From assembly GCF_002705925.1 (NCBI RefSeq), contig NZ_NKRE01000001.1:943661-1007660 (forward strand): a stretch of 64,000 nt of DNA, given 5' to 3'. The translations under genes were made by a program, and so were the position numbers. How positions within the stretch are numbered: position 1 is the first letter of the stretch; every line of letters begins with the position of its first letter. Below the pieces are notes generated by a model. That model saw only the letters and a list, made by a program, of their open reading frames with translations. It was not told where the DNA came from and did not search any database. The stretch comes from Mycobacterium ostraviense (GTDB taxonomy: Bacteria; Actinomycetota; Actinomycetes; Mycobacteriales; Mycobacteriaceae). This document shows, in pieces, positions 7,838-17,643 of this stretch.

Positions 7838-9691
7838 TCAAGCCGCGTTGCGGACGGCCCGCGTCAAGTGGTCGGCGTGCAGCTGCTCGAGCCGCACGGC
7901 CGGCGCACCCAGCTGACGGGCCAGCTGCCCGGCCAATCCGAGCCGAACGTATGAAGTTTCACAGTCTACGACTACGGCGGCCACGCCTTCAGCGGCCAGT
8001 CGGGCCGCGGCAATTCGACTGCGGCCCAACGGGTCCGGCCCGGAGGTGGCGCGTCCGTCGGTAAGCACCACCACCAGGGCGCGGCGAGCGAGGTCACGCG
8101 CCTTCTCCCGGACGACCAGCTCGCGCGCGGCCAACAGACCTTCCGCAAGCGGTGTTTTGCCACCGGTGTCGAAGCGGGCGAGCCGCCGGCCGGCAATGTG
8201 CGCCGACGACGTGGGCGGCAGCAACAACCCGGCCTCGTGCTGACGAAACGTGATCACCGCGACCTTGTCGCGCCGCTGGTAGGCGTCGCGCAGCAGCGAC
8301 ATGGTGGCGCCGCTGACCGCGGCCATGCGATCGCGGGCGGCCATCGATCCCGAGGCGTCGACGACGAAGATCACCAGGTTGCCCTCGCGTCCCTCGCGGA
8401 CCGCTCGTCGTACGTCGTCCGGCCGCAGCCGCAGCGGCCCTACCCCCGACGCATGCTCTGCGGCCGACAACACGGTGGCGAACAGATGCAATCCATGGCC
8501 GCCGGCGTCGCCGCCGTCGACGGCCGCGACCACACTGCCTGATGCGTTGCGGGCCCGCGACCGTCGTCCGGGCGCGCCCTCGCCGACACCGGGAACAGTC
8601 AGCGCGCGGGTACGGAAGATTTTCGACGGTGGCCCGCTGGGCTTCGGCGGCTTTGGCGCTGCGTGCGAATTCGGTTGGGACGCGGAGTTGTTGGTGGACT
8701 GACCACCGGCGGGCGGGTCAGGCTCGGGTTCGGGGTCGGGGTCGGAACCGGCTTCCCCGCTCGCCGCTGGTGCCCCCAGCGCCAGTGCCTCGTCCAGCTG
8801 GTCTCGGTCGAGACCGTGATCGTCGAAGGGGTCTCGACGGCGCCGATGCGGCAATGCCAGTTCGGCGGCTACCCGGATGTCTTGTTCCTCGACGGTGCCC
8901 GCGCCACGCCAGGCGGCATGGGCGGCTGCCGTTCGGGCGACCACCAGATCGGCCCGCATGCCGTCGACATCGAAGGCCGCGCATAACGCGGCGATGCGCC
9001 GTAACTCGTTGTCCGGCAATACAACCTTGTCGACGAGAGCGCGTGCCGCGGCGATCTGGCGGGCCAGCTCGGCGTCCGCTTCGACGTAGCGTTCGGCGAA
9101 CGCGTCGGGATCGGCCTCGTATGCCATCCGCTGCCGGATCACCTCCACGCGCACGTCGACGTCTCGCGATGCCTGCACGTCGACGGTGAGGCCGAACCGG
9201 TCCAGCAGCTGCGGACGAAGTTCGCCCTCTTCGGGATTCATGGTGCCGATCAGCACGAAACGGGACTCATGCGAATGCGATATGCCGTCGCGTTCGACAT
9301 GTACCCGTCCCATCGCGGCGGCGTCGAGCAATATGTCGACCAGATGGTCATGCAGCAGGTTGACTTCGTCGACGTAGAGCACTCCGCCGTGAGCACGGGC
9401 CAGCAGGCCCGGTGAAAACGCGTGCTCACCGTCACGCAGGACCCGCTGCAAATCCAGCGAACCCACCACACGGTCCTCGGTGGCCCCCAACGGCATCTCG
9501 ACCAACGCCGCGCCGGCGCCCCCGGTCGCCGCCGACAGCAGCGCCGCGAGCCCGCGCACGGCCGTCGATTTCGCGGTACCCTTCTCGCCGCGGACCAGCA
9601 CCCCGCCGATCTCCGGGCGAACAGCGCACAGCAGCAACGCAAGACGCATGTGGTCGTGTCCGACGATCGCACTGAACGGATACGGTTTCAC
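7838..9691 (-). CDS. Fused ChlI-ChlD-type metal chelatase subunit (probable cobaltochelatase ATPase)
   Basis: A 617-residue protein joining an AAA+ ATPase domain to a von Willebrand A domain. The AAA+ half has Walker [12 protein letters not shown], the Walker B region [11 protein letters not shown], and [10 protein letters not shown]. An acidic/proline linker ([15 protein letters not shown]) follows, then the VWA domain with a [17 protein letters not shown]. The family powers metal insertion by a large CobN- or ChlH-type subunit. The position between a GNAT gene and cobO argues for cobalt insertion in aerobic cobalamin synthesis, although annotations often say magnesium chelatase (Rv2850c). 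Its ATG overlaps the upstream GNAT stop by 4 bp. Confidence 0.88.
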   Translation of the reverse strand: MKPYPFSAIVGHDHMRLALLLCAVRPEIGGVLVRGEKGTAKSTAVRGLAALLSAATGGAGAALVEMPLGATEDRVVGSLDLQRVLRDGEHAFSPGLLARAHGGVLYVDEVNLLHDHLVDILLDAAAMGRVHVERDGISHSHESRFVLIGTMNPEEGELRPQLLDRFGLTVDVQASRDVDVRVEVIRQRMAYEADPDAFAERYVEADAELARQIAAARALVDKVVLPDNELRRIAALCAAFDVDGMRADLVVARTAAAHAAWRGAGTVEEQDIRVAAELALPHRRRRDPFDDHGLDRDQLDEALALGAPAASGEAGSDPDPEPEPDPPAGGQSTNNSASQPNSHAAPKPPKPSGPPSKIFRTRALTVPGVGEGAPGRRSRARNASGSVVAAVDGGDAGGHGLHLFATVLSAAEHASGVGPLRLRPDDVRRAVREGREGNLVIFVVDASGSMAARDRMAAVSGATMSLLRDAYQRRDKVAVITFRQHEAGLLLPPTSSAHIAGRRLARFDTGGKTPLAEGLLAARELVVREKARDLARRALVVVLTDGRATSGPDPLGRSRIAAARLAAEGVAAVVVDCETSYVRLGLAGQLARQLGAPAVRLEQLHADHLTRAVRNAA

Positions 9692-10158
9692 GAGTGGGCC
9701 GCCGGACCGGATGCGGGCCGAAGCATCGGCACATGCGGGATACCGTCGTCGATGAAATCGTCACCGTCGCGGACAAATCCGTGCTGAGCGTACATGTCGG
9801 CCAGATAGACCTGGGCGTCGATCCGGCACGGGTAGTCGCCCACCTCGGCCAGCGCGGCACGCAGCAGCCGGGTGGTATGTCCCTGACCGCGGGCATCCCG
9901 CCGGGTGCACAGCCGGCCGATACGGAATGTCTTCTCACCTCCGGCGTGCTCCTCCATCAACCGCAGGGTACAGATCACCTCGCCGTCAGGTGTTTCCAGC
10001 CAAAAGTGCCGGGTCTCGGAAAGCAGGTCGCGGCCGTCAAGTTCCGGATACGGGCAGGCCTGTTCGACCACGAAGACTTCCACCCGCAGCTTGAGCAATT
10101 CGTAAAGGGTTGGCGCGTCAAGGTCTTTGGCCCACACGCGGCGCAGCGCTTCTGTCAT
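9688..10158 (-). CDS. GNAT N-acetyltransferase, ElaA-like
   Basis: A 156-residue single-domain GNAT protein. The acetyl-CoA binding region is [25 protein letters not shown], with the R/Q-x-x-G-x-G/A loop. The start [27 protein letters not shown] resembles the ElaA subgroup. The substrate is unknown. It overlaps the mqo stop by 4 bp and the chelatase start by 4 bp, so it is embedded in the minus-strand operon. It is the orthologue of Rv2851c by position and length. Confidence 0.85.
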   Translation of the reverse strand: MTEALRRVWAKDLDAPTLYELLKLRVEVFVVEQACPYPELDGRDLLSETRHFWLETPDGEVICTLRLMEEHAGGEKTFRIGRLCTRRDARGQGHTTRLLRAALAEVGDYPCRIDAQVYLADMYAQHGFVRDGDDFIDDGIPHVPMLRPASGPAAHS

Positions 10159-11639
10159 GGGCTGTCCAGTTGCAGCACTTTGGTGGTCCAGGACCGCACT
10201 TCGTCATACAGTGCGGGCTCTTCGGAGAGGTTGGTTCCCAGCGACGGCACCATCTCTTTGAGGGCGGGCAGCCACGACTGATACCGGTGGCCAAAGCAGC
10301 GCTGCAGAACCTCGAACATGATGGGCACCGCCGTCGAGGCGCCCGGCGAACCTCCCAGCAGCCCGGCGATGCTCCCGTCGGCGGCACCGACGAGTGTGGT
10401 GTTGAACTCCACCACCCCACCTTTTCGCTTGTCGCGCCGGATCACCTGCACCCGCTGACCGGCCACGGTCAGCTCCCAGTCGGAATCCTTTGCGCTGGGG
10501 GCAAATTCACGCAGCACATCGATGCGATCCGGTGCCGAGAGGCGCAGCTGGCCGATCAAATAGTTCAGCAAGGTCAGTTCGGTCGCGCCGACGCCGAGCA
10601 GCGACAGCAGATTGTCGCGCCGGATCGACCGGGGCAGATCGCTGAAGTGGCCGTGTTTCAAGAACTTTGGCGACCAGCCCGGGTACGGCCCGAACACCAG
10701 CCAGGGCTTACCGTTGACGAACCTCAGGTCGAGGTGCAGTGCCCCCAGAGGCGGCGCGCCCGGCGACGGAAATCCGTAGACCTTGGCCCGGTGCGCGGCG
10801 GTGAGCGCCGGGTTGTCGCTGCGCAGGAACCGGCCTCCGATGGGAAAACCGGCAAAGCCCTTGATCTCCTTGATGCCGGACTTCTGTAACAACAGCAGCA
10901 CGTCCCCACCGGCCCCGACGAAGACGAATCTAGCGTTCAGCGTATGCTTTTGGCCGCTGCGGCGGTTGCTGACGGTCAATGTCCAACTGCCGTCGGGCTG
11001 GCGACGAAGATCACGGACCTCGTGGCCGAACAGCGCGGTGGCGCCGTTGCGTACGCAGTAGCCGATGAGCTGGCGCGACAATGCACCGAAGTCGACGTCG
11101 GTGCCGTCCGGAGCCCAGTTGAGCGCGACCGGCTCGGAGAAGTCACGTTTTGCGGCCATCAAGGGCAGCCGGCCGGCGAACTCGTCGGGGTCGTCGATCA
11201 GTTGGGTGCCGGAGAACAATGGGTTGCCGGCCAGCGCGTCGTGGCGGCGCCGCAGGTAATCCACGCGGTCGGCGCCGTGCACGAAACTCACGTGCGGGAC
11301 GGGATTGAGAAAGCCGCGTACGTCGGTCAACATGCCGTTTTCCGCGGCGTAGGCCCAGAACTGCCGGGTGACCTGGAATTGCTCGTTGATCAGGACCGCT
11401 TTGGTGACGTCGATCGTGCCGCCGGGACCTGCTGGGGTGTAGTTCATTTCGCACAGCCCCGCATGGCCGGTGCCGGCATTGTTCCACGGACTGCTGCTCT
11501 CGGCGCCAACGGCATCGAGCCGTTCGATCACGGTGATCGACAAGTCGGGCTCCAGTCGCTTGAGCAGCGCTGCCAGCGTCGCGCTCATGATGCCCGCGCC
11601 CACCAGCACGACATCAGCGGTCCTGGTTAGCTCCGACAC
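10155..11639 (-). CDS. mqo: Malate:quinone oxidoreductase Mqo
   Basis: An FAD-dependent, membrane-associated enzyme that oxidises malate to oxaloacetate and passes electrons to menaquinone, bypassing malate dehydrogenase. The FAD-binding motif [20 protein letters not shown] is at residues 9-30. Other family segments are [36 protein letters not shown] and the C-terminal [22 protein letters not shown] chose GTG 11639 ([11 protein letters not shown]), giving 494 residues, because it matches the length of Rv2852c. The open frame continues 43 codons upstream without similarity. It is the first gene of the tightly packed minus-strand block and is divergent from PE_PGRS. Confidence 0.92.
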   Translation of the reverse strand: MSELTRTADVVLVGAGIMSATLAALLKRLEPDLSITVIERLDAVGAESSSPWNNAGTGHAGLCEMNYTPAGPGGTIDVTKAVLINEQFQVTRQFWAYAAENGMLTDVRGFLNPVPHVSFVHGADRVDYLRRRHDALAGNPLFSGTQLIDDPDEFAGRLPLMAAKRDFSEPVALNWAPDGTDVDFGALSRQLIGYCVRNGATALFGHEVRDLRRQPDGSWTLTVSNRRSGQKHTLNARFVFVGAGGDVLLLLQKSGIKEIKGFAGFPIGGRFLRSDNPALTAAHRAKVYGFPSPGAPPLGALHLDLRFVNGKPWLVFGPYPGWSPKFLKHGHFSDLPRSIRRDNLLSLLGVGATELTLLNYLIGQLRLSAPDRIDVLREFAPSAKDSDWELTVAGQRVQVIRRDKRKGGVVEFNTTLVGAADGSIAGLLGGSPGASTAVPIMFEVLQRCFGHRYQSWLPALKEMVPSLGTNLSEEPALYDEVRSWTTKVLQLDSP

Positions 11640-11861
11640 CCTGGCCCTTCCTCCGGCTGTACTGGTTTCCAAGGTTATCCCGACCGAACTGGGGCTTACC
11701 TTGCGCCAAGACCCGACGATCCCGGTAGCGGAGTTGGATAGCACAGACAATTGCTTGAAAGCGCCCAAAGCATTTTGCCGATCTCACTAAAATCTGTCCT
11801 GGCCATTCGTGGCCTGATGGGCGAGCAATTGATCGTAAGCCTCGCTGGCGGAAGGTGCCCT

Positions 11862-13706
11862 ATGTCGTTTCTCATCGCAATACCGGACACGCTCGACGCG
11901 GCGGCCAGGGATTTCGCGCGGATTGGTTCGGCGATCAACGCGGCCAACGCCGCCGCGGCGGCCCCGACCACAGGTCTGTTAGCCGCGGCCGAGGATGAGG
12001 TGTCGATGGCCGTCGCGGCCCTGTTCGGCGCGCATGGCCAGGGATATCAGACCGTCAGCGCCCAAGTGACGGCGTTTCACGCACGGTTTGCGCAAGCATT
12101 GACCGCGTCCGGCGGCTCGTATGCCAGAGCCGAAGCCGCCAACGCGTCGCCCATGCAGGCTGTGCTGGACCTGATCAACGCTCCCACTCAGGCGGTGCTA
12201 GGGCGCCCGCTGATCGGCAATGGCGCCAACGGGTCGGCACCAGGTGAGGCCGGCGCGCCGGGGGGCTTACTGTTCGGCACCGGCGGGAACGGTGCGCCCG
12301 GTGGGCCCGGCCAAGCGGGTGGCGCCGGGGGCAACGCGGGGCTGATCGGCAATGGCGGCGCAGGCGGACCCGGGGGGACGGGCGCGGCCGGCGGTAACGG
12401 CGGTGCCGGCGGGCTGCTGTTGGGTAACGGCGGGGCCGGCGGGCAAGGCGGCTCAGGCATCGGGGGCGTCAACGGCGGCAATGGCGGACCAGGCGGTCAC
12501 GGCGGCAACGCCATCCTGTTCGGAGGCGGCGGCGCCGGCGGACAGGGCGGCACCGGCGCCATTGGCACCGATGGCAGCAACCCCACCCCCGTCGGCGCGG
12601 CCGCTGCCGGCACCGCCGGTACAAGTTCAACCGTGGGTGGTACTACCAGCGCCACCGGGGGCGCTGGGGGAACTGGCAGCGACGGCGGCGTCGCAATGAC
12701 CGGCGGGAAGGGGGGCGCCGGCGGCAACGCAACCGCTCAGGGTAGCGGTAACGCCACTGGCGGCGACGGCGGCAACGGTGGCAACGGCGGCAACGGCGGC
12801 AATGGCGGGGCCGGTGGGTTCGCTACCACGACGAGCGGTAGTACCGCCGCCGGTGGTGCTGGTGGTGACGGTGGTGACGCGCAGGCATCCGGCGGTGCTG
12901 GTGGTAACGGCGCGTCCGGCGGGAACGCCAATGCGGTCATCACCGCCCTCGCAGGCCACGGCGGCAACGGCGGGAACGGGCAGGACAGTAACGTGTCCGG
13001 CGGCGCCGGAGGGGCTGGAGGTGCCGGCGGTGACGGCGGGCGTGGCGGGCTGCTGGTCGGCAATGGCGGCAGCGGTGGCCTCGGGGGTACCGGCGGCACC
13101 GGCGGCGACGGCGCGTCGGCGGGTGCCGGCGGACTCGGCGGCGTTGGCGGTAACGCCAGCACCACCAGCGGCAGTGCCATCAGGGCCACCGGCGGCGACG
13201 GCGGTGCGGGCGGCAATGGCGGCAGCGCGCTCGGCACCGGGGGCACCGGCGGGGCCGGCGGTCTGGGTGGTCGCGGTGGTGCGGCCGGCATATTGCTGGG
13301 CGACGGCGGCGCGGGCGGCGTCGGCGGCAACGCCGGTGCCGGCGGTGCGGGCGGTGCTGGCGGTGCGGGCGGCGCTGGTGGCGGCGGGGGTTCCGGTACC
13401 GGCAGCAACCCCACGTCTTTTAGTTTCGTCGGCGGCGCCGGCGGTGACGGGGGTCACGGCGGCAATGGTGGGGCCGGCGGTGCCGGCGGTGCCCCGGGCC
13501 TCGGCGGCGCGGGCGGGTCTGGGGGCTGGCTGAGCGGCCGCATCGGCGGCACCGGTGCCGGTGGCATGGGTGGTACCGGTGGCCTCGGCGGCGCGGGAGG
13601 TGCAGGCGGCGCCCTTGGCGCGGGCGGCTCCGGAACATCCACGGGCGGTCCCCCAGGATCCCCAGGCGTTGCCGGCGCAGATGGCGCGGCTGGCGCGCCC
13701 GGCTGA
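11862..13706 (+). CDS. PE_PGRS family protein (PE_PGRS48 position)
   Basis: A 614-residue protein with a PE domain at residues 1-100 ([30 protein letters not shown], then [17 protein letters not shown]), a linker ending in [13 protein letters not shown], and about 470 residues of GGAGGxGG-type PGRS repeats. The start ATG 11862 is preceded by GGAAGG and begins with the canonical MSFLI. It is at the same place, between mqo and the Rv2854-type hydrolase, as PE_PGRS48 (Rv2853). It is predicted to be exported by ESX-5 and to be surface exposed. Repeats are most degenerate around residues 240-330, with [16 protein letters not shown] spacers. Confidence 0.9.
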   Translation: MSFLIAIPDTLDAAARDFARIGSAINAANAAAAAPTTGLLAAAEDEVSMAVAALFGAHGQGYQTVSAQVTAFHARFAQALTASGGSYARAEAANASPMQAVLDLINAPTQAVLGRPLIGNGANGSAPGEAGAPGGLLFGTGGNGAPGGPGQAGGAGGNAGLIGNGGAGGPGGTGAAGGNGGAGGLLLGNGGAGGQGGSGIGGVNGGNGGPGGHGGNAILFGGGGAGGQGGTGAIGTDGSNPTPVGAAAAGTAGTSSTVGGTTSATGGAGGTGSDGGVAMTGGKGGAGGNATAQGSGNATGGDGGNGGNGGNGGNGGAGGFATTTSGSTAAGGAGGDGGDAQASGGAGGNGASGGNANAVITALAGHGGNGGNGQDSNVSGGAGGAGGAGGDGGRGGLLVGNGGSGGLGGTGGTGGDGASAGAGGLGGVGGNASTTSGSAIRATGGDGGAGGNGGSALGTGGTGGAGGLGGRGGAAGILLGDGGAGGVGGNAGAGGAGGAGGAGGAGGGGGSGTGSNPTSFSFVGGAGGDGGHGGNGGAGGAGGAPGLGGAGGSGGWLSGRIGGTGAGGMGGTGGLGGAGGAGGALGAGGSGTSTGGPPGSPGVAGADGAAGAPG

Positions 13707-13730
13707 CCGACAAGAGCCCTGACCACGCTC

Positions 13731-13736
13731 TAAGCT
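13731..13736 (+). promoter_or_regulatory. -10 element of a probable leaderless hydrolase transcript
   Basis: TAAGCT ends six bases before GTG 13743, the spacing that places the transcription start on the first base of the start codon, a common arrangement in mycobacteria. No ribosome-binding site precedes the GTG, which fits leaderless initiation. Confidence 0.4.
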
Positions 13737-13742
13737 GGCCCC

Positions 13743-14759
13743 GTGACTGGCTGGATGCCCGACGTCCTGCCCGGCTATTGGCAGCACCCGATCCGGCTGG
13801 GACCGGACCCCGACGGCGAGGGCGACGTCGTCGCGACCCTGATCCGCCGCGGAGATCCCGTCCAGACCGATCATGCCGTCCTGGCGGTGCACGGCTATAC
13901 CGACTACTTCTTCCACACCGAACTGGCCGATCATTTCGCGCGCCGCGGGTTCGCCTTCTATGCACTGGACCTCCGCAAGTGCGGCCGCTCCCGGCAGGAC
14001 GGCCAGACCCCGCACTTCACCACCGATCTGGCCCACTATGACGCCGAACTGGAGCACGCTCTGCGGGTCATCGGCGAGCAAACAAGGGCGGCGCGGGTTC
14101 TGGTGTACGGCCATTCCGCCGGCGGGCTCGTCGTCTCGCTGTGGCTGGACCGGTTGCGCCGGCGCAGCACGACAGCGCACGCCGCCGTCGGCGGCCTGGT
14201 GCTCAACAGCCCCTTCCTGGATCTGCACGGGCCGGCGATCCTGCGTTCGGGCCTCACCGCGGCCGCGGTCGCCGCGATCTCGCGGATGCGACCCAAGAGG
14301 GTGGTCCGGGCACCGCGTGAGGGCGGATACGGCTCCACCCTGCACCGAGACTATGACGGCGAGTTCGACTACAACCTGCAGTGGAAACCCGTGGGCGGCT
14401 TCCCGATCACCTTCGGCTGGGTGCATGCCACGCGTCGCGGACAGGCGCGGTTACATCGCGGGCTCGACGTCGGCGTGCCCAACCTGATCCTTCGGTCTGA
14501 TCACACCGTGCGCGAAAACGCCGACCCGGCAGCCCTGCAACGCGGCGACGCGGTGCTCGACGTCACCCGTATCGCCCGTTGGGCGGGTTGTATCGGCAAC
14601 CGCAGCACCATCATTCCGGTGCCGGACGCCAAGCACGACGTGTTCTTGTCGCTGCCCGAGCCGCGCCGGATAGCCTATCGCCACCTGGACAACTGGTTGA
14701 ACCACTACCTCAGCACACTGGATGACACCGGCGCCTCGGCATCGTCGGGGAAGGGGTGA
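13743..14759 (+). CDS. Alpha/beta hydrolase (Rv2854-like)
   Basis: A 338-residue serine hydrolase of the monoacylglycerol-lipase-like group. The oxyanion region AVLAVHGYTDYFFHTELADHFARRG and the nucleophile elbow YGHSAGG are clear. A late aspartate and histidine (PVPDAKHDVFLS) are plausible triad partners. It is probably cytosolic, since no signal peptide is seen. GTG 13743 is the start, probably on a leaderless transcript. Its stop overlaps a GTG that could start the mtr frame (TGGGTGAG context), so it may be cotranscribed with mycothione reductase. The substrate is unknown. Confidence 0.82.
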   Translation: MTGWMPDVLPGYWQHPIRLGPDPDGEGDVVATLIRRGDPVQTDHAVLAVHGYTDYFFHTELADHFARRGFAFYALDLRKCGRSRQDGQTPHFTTDLAHYDAELEHALRVIGEQTRAARVLVYGHSAGGLVVSLWLDRLRRRSTTAHAAVGGLVLNSPFLDLHGPAILRSGLTAAAVAAISRMRPKRVVRAPREGGYGSTLHRDYDGEFDYNLQWKPVGGFPITFGWVHATRRGQARLHRGLDVGVPNLILRSDHTVRENADPAALQRGDAVLDVTRIARWAGCIGNRSTIIPVPDAKHDVFLSLPEPRRIAYRHLDNWLNHYLSTLDDTGASASSGKG

Positions 14760-14767
14760 GCGCCTCC

Positions 14768-16147
14768 ATGGAAACCTACGACCTGGCGATCATCGGAACC
14801 GGTTCGGGCAACAGCATTCTCGACGACCGCTATGCGCACAAACGGGTGGCGATCTGCGAACAGGGCACCTTCGGCGGCACCTGCCTCAACGTCGGGTGCC
14901 TGCCGACCAAGATGTTCGTCTACGCCGCCGACGTGGCCAAAACCATCCAGGGTGCCAGCCGGTACGGCGTCGACGCGCATATCGACGGGGTGCGCTGGGA
15001 CGATATCGTCTCCCGGGTCTTCGGGCGCATCGATCCGATCGCGATGGGCGGTGAGCAGTATCGGCGCTCGGCCCGCAACATCGACGTCTACCCCGCCCAT
15101 ACCCGGTTCGGGGGTGTCCAGGCCGACGGGCGCTATCTGTTGCGCACCGACGGTGGTGACGAGTTCACCGCCGATCAGGTGGTGATCGCGGCCGGCTCGC
15201 GGCCAGTGATTCCGCCGGCGATCCTGGCCTGCCGCGTCAGGTACCACACCAGCGACACCGTCATGCGGATCGCCGAGTTGCCCAAGCATCTGGTGATCGT
15301 CGGAAGTGGTTTCGTGGCAGCCGAATTCGCCCACGTCTTCTCGGCGTTCGGGGTTCGCGTGACGTTGGTGATCCGGGGCGGCTGCATGCTGCGGCATTGC
15401 GACGACACGCTGTGCGAACGGTTTACCCGCATCGCATCGACCAAATGGGAACTGCGCACTCACCGCAATGTCGTGGCTGGGGAAAACGGCGCAACCGGCC
15501 TGTCGCTCACGCTCGACGACGGGTCCACCATCGACGCGGACCTGCTGCTGGTGGCGACCGGCCGGAGGTCCAACGCCGACCTGCTCGACGCCGACCGGGC
15601 CGGCGTCGACGTGGCCGACGACCGGATCGCGGTCGACGAATACCAAAGAACTTCCGCACGTAACGTTTTCGCACTCGGTGACGTCTCGTCGCCGTATCAG
15701 CTCAAGCACGTCGCCAACCACGAAGCCCGCGTCGTGCAGCACAACCTGCTCTGCGACTGGGACGATACCGCGTCGATGGCCGTCACCGACCATCGCTACG
15801 TACCGGCGGCGGTGTTCACCGATCCCCAGCTGGCCGCCGTGGGATTAACCGAAAACGAAGCCGTGGCAAGAGGTTTCGACGTTTGCGTCGCAATACAAGA
15901 CTACGGCGACGTCGGTTATGGCTGGGCGATGGAAGACACCACCGGATTCCTCAAGCTCATCGCCGAACGCGGCAGCGGGCGCCTGCTGGGCGCACACATC
16001 ATGGGCCACCAGGCGTCGTCGATCATCCAGCCGCTGATCCAGGCGATGAGCTTCGGACTCACCGCAGCCGAGATGGCCCGCGGTCAGTACTGGATTCACC
16101 CGGCACTGCCCGAGGTCGTCGAAAACGCGCTGCTGAGCCTGCGCTGA
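14768..16147 (+). CDS. mtr: Mycothione reductase Mtr
   Basis: A 459-residue FAD/NADPH disulfide reductase that keeps mycothiol, the mycobacterial low-molecular-weight thiol, reduced. The N-terminal FAD motif IIGTGSGNS and the redox-active pair GGTCLNVGC are present. The NADPH-binding IVGSGFVAAEFAHVFSAFG and the C-terminal interface HPALPEVVENALLSLR (catalytic His-Glu) are also present. ATG 14768 is preceded by AAGGGGTGAG. An in-frame GTG at 14756 is the alternative. Length equals Rv2855. It is convergent with the Fur-family gene, 14 bp apart. Confidence 0.94.
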   Translation: METYDLAIIGTGSGNSILDDRYAHKRVAICEQGTFGGTCLNVGCLPTKMFVYAADVAKTIQGASRYGVDAHIDGVRWDDIVSRVFGRIDPIAMGGEQYRRSARNIDVYPAHTRFGGVQADGRYLLRTDGGDEFTADQVVIAAGSRPVIPPAILACRVRYHTSDTVMRIAELPKHLVIVGSGFVAAEFAHVFSAFGVRVTLVIRGGCMLRHCDDTLCERFTRIASTKWELRTHRNVVAGENGATGLSLTLDDGSTIDADLLLVATGRRSNADLLDADRAGVDVADDRIAVDEYQRTSARNVFALGDVSSPYQLKHVANHEARVVQHNLLCDWDDTASMAVTDHRYVPAAVFTDPQLAAVGLTENEAVARGFDVCVAIQDYGDVGYGWAMEDTTGFLKLIAERGSGRLLGAHIMGHQASSIIQPLIQAMSFGLTAAEMARGQYWIHPALPEVVENALLSLR

Positions 16148-16161
16148 CGTCAGCGCCGGCG

Positions 16162-16683
16162 CTACGCGGGATCGCGTCGACGGGGAGGGCGCGGATCGGT
16201 GGCGTCGCCGAGATCCTGCACGCTGTCCTGACACGCCGGGCACAGGCCGCGCAGCGTCAGACCGGCACGTTCCGACAGCGCGAACGAGCTGCCCGCCATC
16301 GCATGCTCGAGTGCCGAGCTCAGCTGCCGCGCGGGCACTTCGATGATCGCCCCACACTGGGTGCACACCGCATGATGGTGCGGCGCGGTGGCCAGCCCGT
16401 AAGTGGTTACCCCCCCATCGAGGGTCAACGCATGCAACACTCCCTGGTCGACCAGGGTGGTCACGGTGCGGTAGACGGTGGCCAGGTCGGGCGGCTGGGT
16501 ATCGGCGGACAGGCAGGCGGTCAACCGCTGATAAATCTCGGCCACCGACAGATGGCCGTTGACCGGTTCGAGGACCGCCAGCACCTGAATCCGCGAGGGC
16601 ATCCGCCGCAGGCCGCGGGCACGCAAGAGTTCGCCGATCCGCTCGATGACGGCCGGGTCCAGGCCCGACGGCTTTGACGCCAC
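16162..16683 (-). CDS. Fur-family metalloregulator, candidate nickel regulator (Nur-like)
   Basis: About 173 residues with the Fur fold: a winged-helix DNA-binding domain (LRARGLRRMPSRIQVLAVLE, then PDLATVYRTVTTLVDQGVLHAL) and a dimerisation/metal domain (HHHAVCTQCGAIIEV and GLCPACQD, two CxxC motifs that usually hold structural zinc). The metal cannot be read from sequence. Nickel is inferred because the gene sits beside nicT and the [NiFe]-hydrogenase genes, and because a perfect Nur-type dyad lies in the nicT promoter. The start is uncertain. GTG 16683 is used, but the frame is open to 16830. It could alternatively be a zinc or peroxide sensor of the same family. Confidence 0.75.
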   Translation of the reverse strand: MASKPSGLDPAVIERIGELLRARGLRRMPSRIQVLAVLEPVNGHLSVAEIYQRLTACLSADTQPPDLATVYRTVTTLVDQGVLHALTLDGGVTTYGLATAPHHHAVCTQCGAIIEVPARQLSSALEHAMAGSSFALSERAGLTLRGLCPACQDSVQDLGDATDPRPPRRRDPA

Positions 16684-17143
16684 CTGTTCAGTGTCGCGCC
16701 GGACGGCCAGGTTCGCCAGTATCCCGTCCGGCTCGGGGTGGCGAGAAGTCAGCTGTTTGCGACGCGGCCCGTGCGCCGGGCGGACCTGCCGCCGACGCCG
16801 ACGCCGACGCTGACTGCCGGGCGCCGGCAATCTCGGCGGGGCCGCGCACCCGGGCCCCGCGGGGCGGATCCGGTGCGGGTACCGCCAGGACGATGGTCAC
16901 AGCCACAAGGGATTTGAAGCCTCTCGGGTGGTGACAAAGGGCCCTAGGCGCTACCTGACGCCCATGCGTACTGTCGCGACAGACGCCTGTTTGACACCGC
17001 TCTATCTCCGGACCAGCGGGGATGAGCATCACAGGGGGTTGAGCCGCCGGCGAATCTGGCGCAGGCACGCACTTGGCCGCGAGCAAAACAGGCCGTTCGA
17101 AAAGTTCATCTGTCAACACCGGCCGCAGCCTTGGGGGAATCTC
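16684..17143. other. Divergent intergenic region between the Fur-family and WhiB4-like genes
   Basis: About 460 bp without a convincing gene. The Fur frame stays open to 16830, so part may code for a longer N-terminus. It contains a short CCGACG trinucleotide-type repeat at 16791-16814 and GC-rich palindromic patches around 16845-16870. Both divergent promoters should be here, but I see no clear -10/-35 pair and no Nur-type box. Confidence 0.5.
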
Positions 17144-17524
17144 GTGCCAAAATTCCGGAATTACGCCGCCCATACCGGCGCCATTACTGCAGTTGACCGC
17201 CTTCCCTACGGCTCGGACGCCGAGGCCCGCGCCGCGTGGGTGTCCAAAGCCCGGTGCCGCAACGTCGACCCAGAAGAATTGTTCGTACGCGGCGCCGCCC
17301 AGCGGGAAGCGGCGACGATCTGCCGGAACTGCCCGGTCATTCTCGAGTGCGCCGCCGATGCTCTCGACAACCGCGTCGAGTACGGGATCTGGGGCGGGCT
17401 GACGGAGCGCCAGCGTCGTGCCCTTCTCAAGCGGCACCCCGAGGTGAAGTCCTGGGCGGCCGTCATCACCGCACGGCGCAACCACCGCGCCGCAGCACCT
17501 GGGACCGGCGCCGCCAGCGCGTAG
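17144..17524 (+). CDS. WhiB4-like [4Fe-4S] redox regulator
   Basis: A 126-residue WhiB protein. The four cluster cysteines lie in KARCRNVDPEELF, TICRNCPVILEC, and the turn motif EYGIWGGLTERQRR follows. The stretches WVSKARCRNVDPEELFVRG and ECAADALDNRVEYGIWGG are close to M. tuberculosis WhiB4 (Rv3681c), so this looks like a WhiB4 paralogue. WhiB4 senses oxygen and nitric oxide through its cluster and, as the apo form, binds DNA. GTG 17144 is chosen because GGGGGA lies 7 bases upstream and the length fits. Its place between a metalloregulator and nicT suggests it controls the nickel/hydrogenase genes in response to redox state; that role is inferred. Confidence 0.85.
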   Translation: MPKFRNYAAHTGAITAVDRLPYGSDAEARAAWVSKARCRNVDPEELFVRGAAQREAATICRNCPVILECAADALDNRVEYGIWGGLTERQRRALLKRHPEVKSWAAVITARRNHRAAAPGTGAASA

Positions 17525-17564
17525 CACGCAACGCGGTGTTCACCGGCAACAACCCCCGGCGCTT

Positions 17565-17581
17565 CTGCAAGTGACTTGCAA
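17565..17581. promoter_or_regulatory. Nur-type operator upstream of nicT
   Basis: CTGCAA-GTGAC-TTGCAA. The core TGCAAGT-G-ACTTGCA (17566-17580) is a perfect 7-1-7 palindrome. It fits the published Streptomyces Nur box (tTGCaa-N5-ttGCAA). The right half site is also the -35 hexamer of the nicT promoter, so a bound repressor would block RNA polymerase. Confidence 0.7.
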
Positions 17582-17604
17582 TAACGTGTGACGCAACCTA
17601 CAGT
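17576..17604 (+). promoter_or_regulatory. Promoter of nicT-hypAB (overlapping the operator)
   Basis: A -35 TTGCAA (17576-17581) and a -10 TACAGT (17599-17604) are separated by exactly 17 bp. Transcription would start near 17611, giving a leader of about 33 bases with AAGGACC before the nicT ATG. The -35 is half of the Nur-type dyad. Confidence 0.6.
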
Positions 17605-17643
17605 CGTGCCTGTTGCGTTCCGCCCGCCGCTGCAAGGACCAAC

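Noticed and set aside
12627..14426. 599-codon open frame antisense to PE_PGRS and the hydrolase gene
   Set aside because: It is a GC-rich shadow without a family match or a ribosome-binding site. The sense genes are clear.
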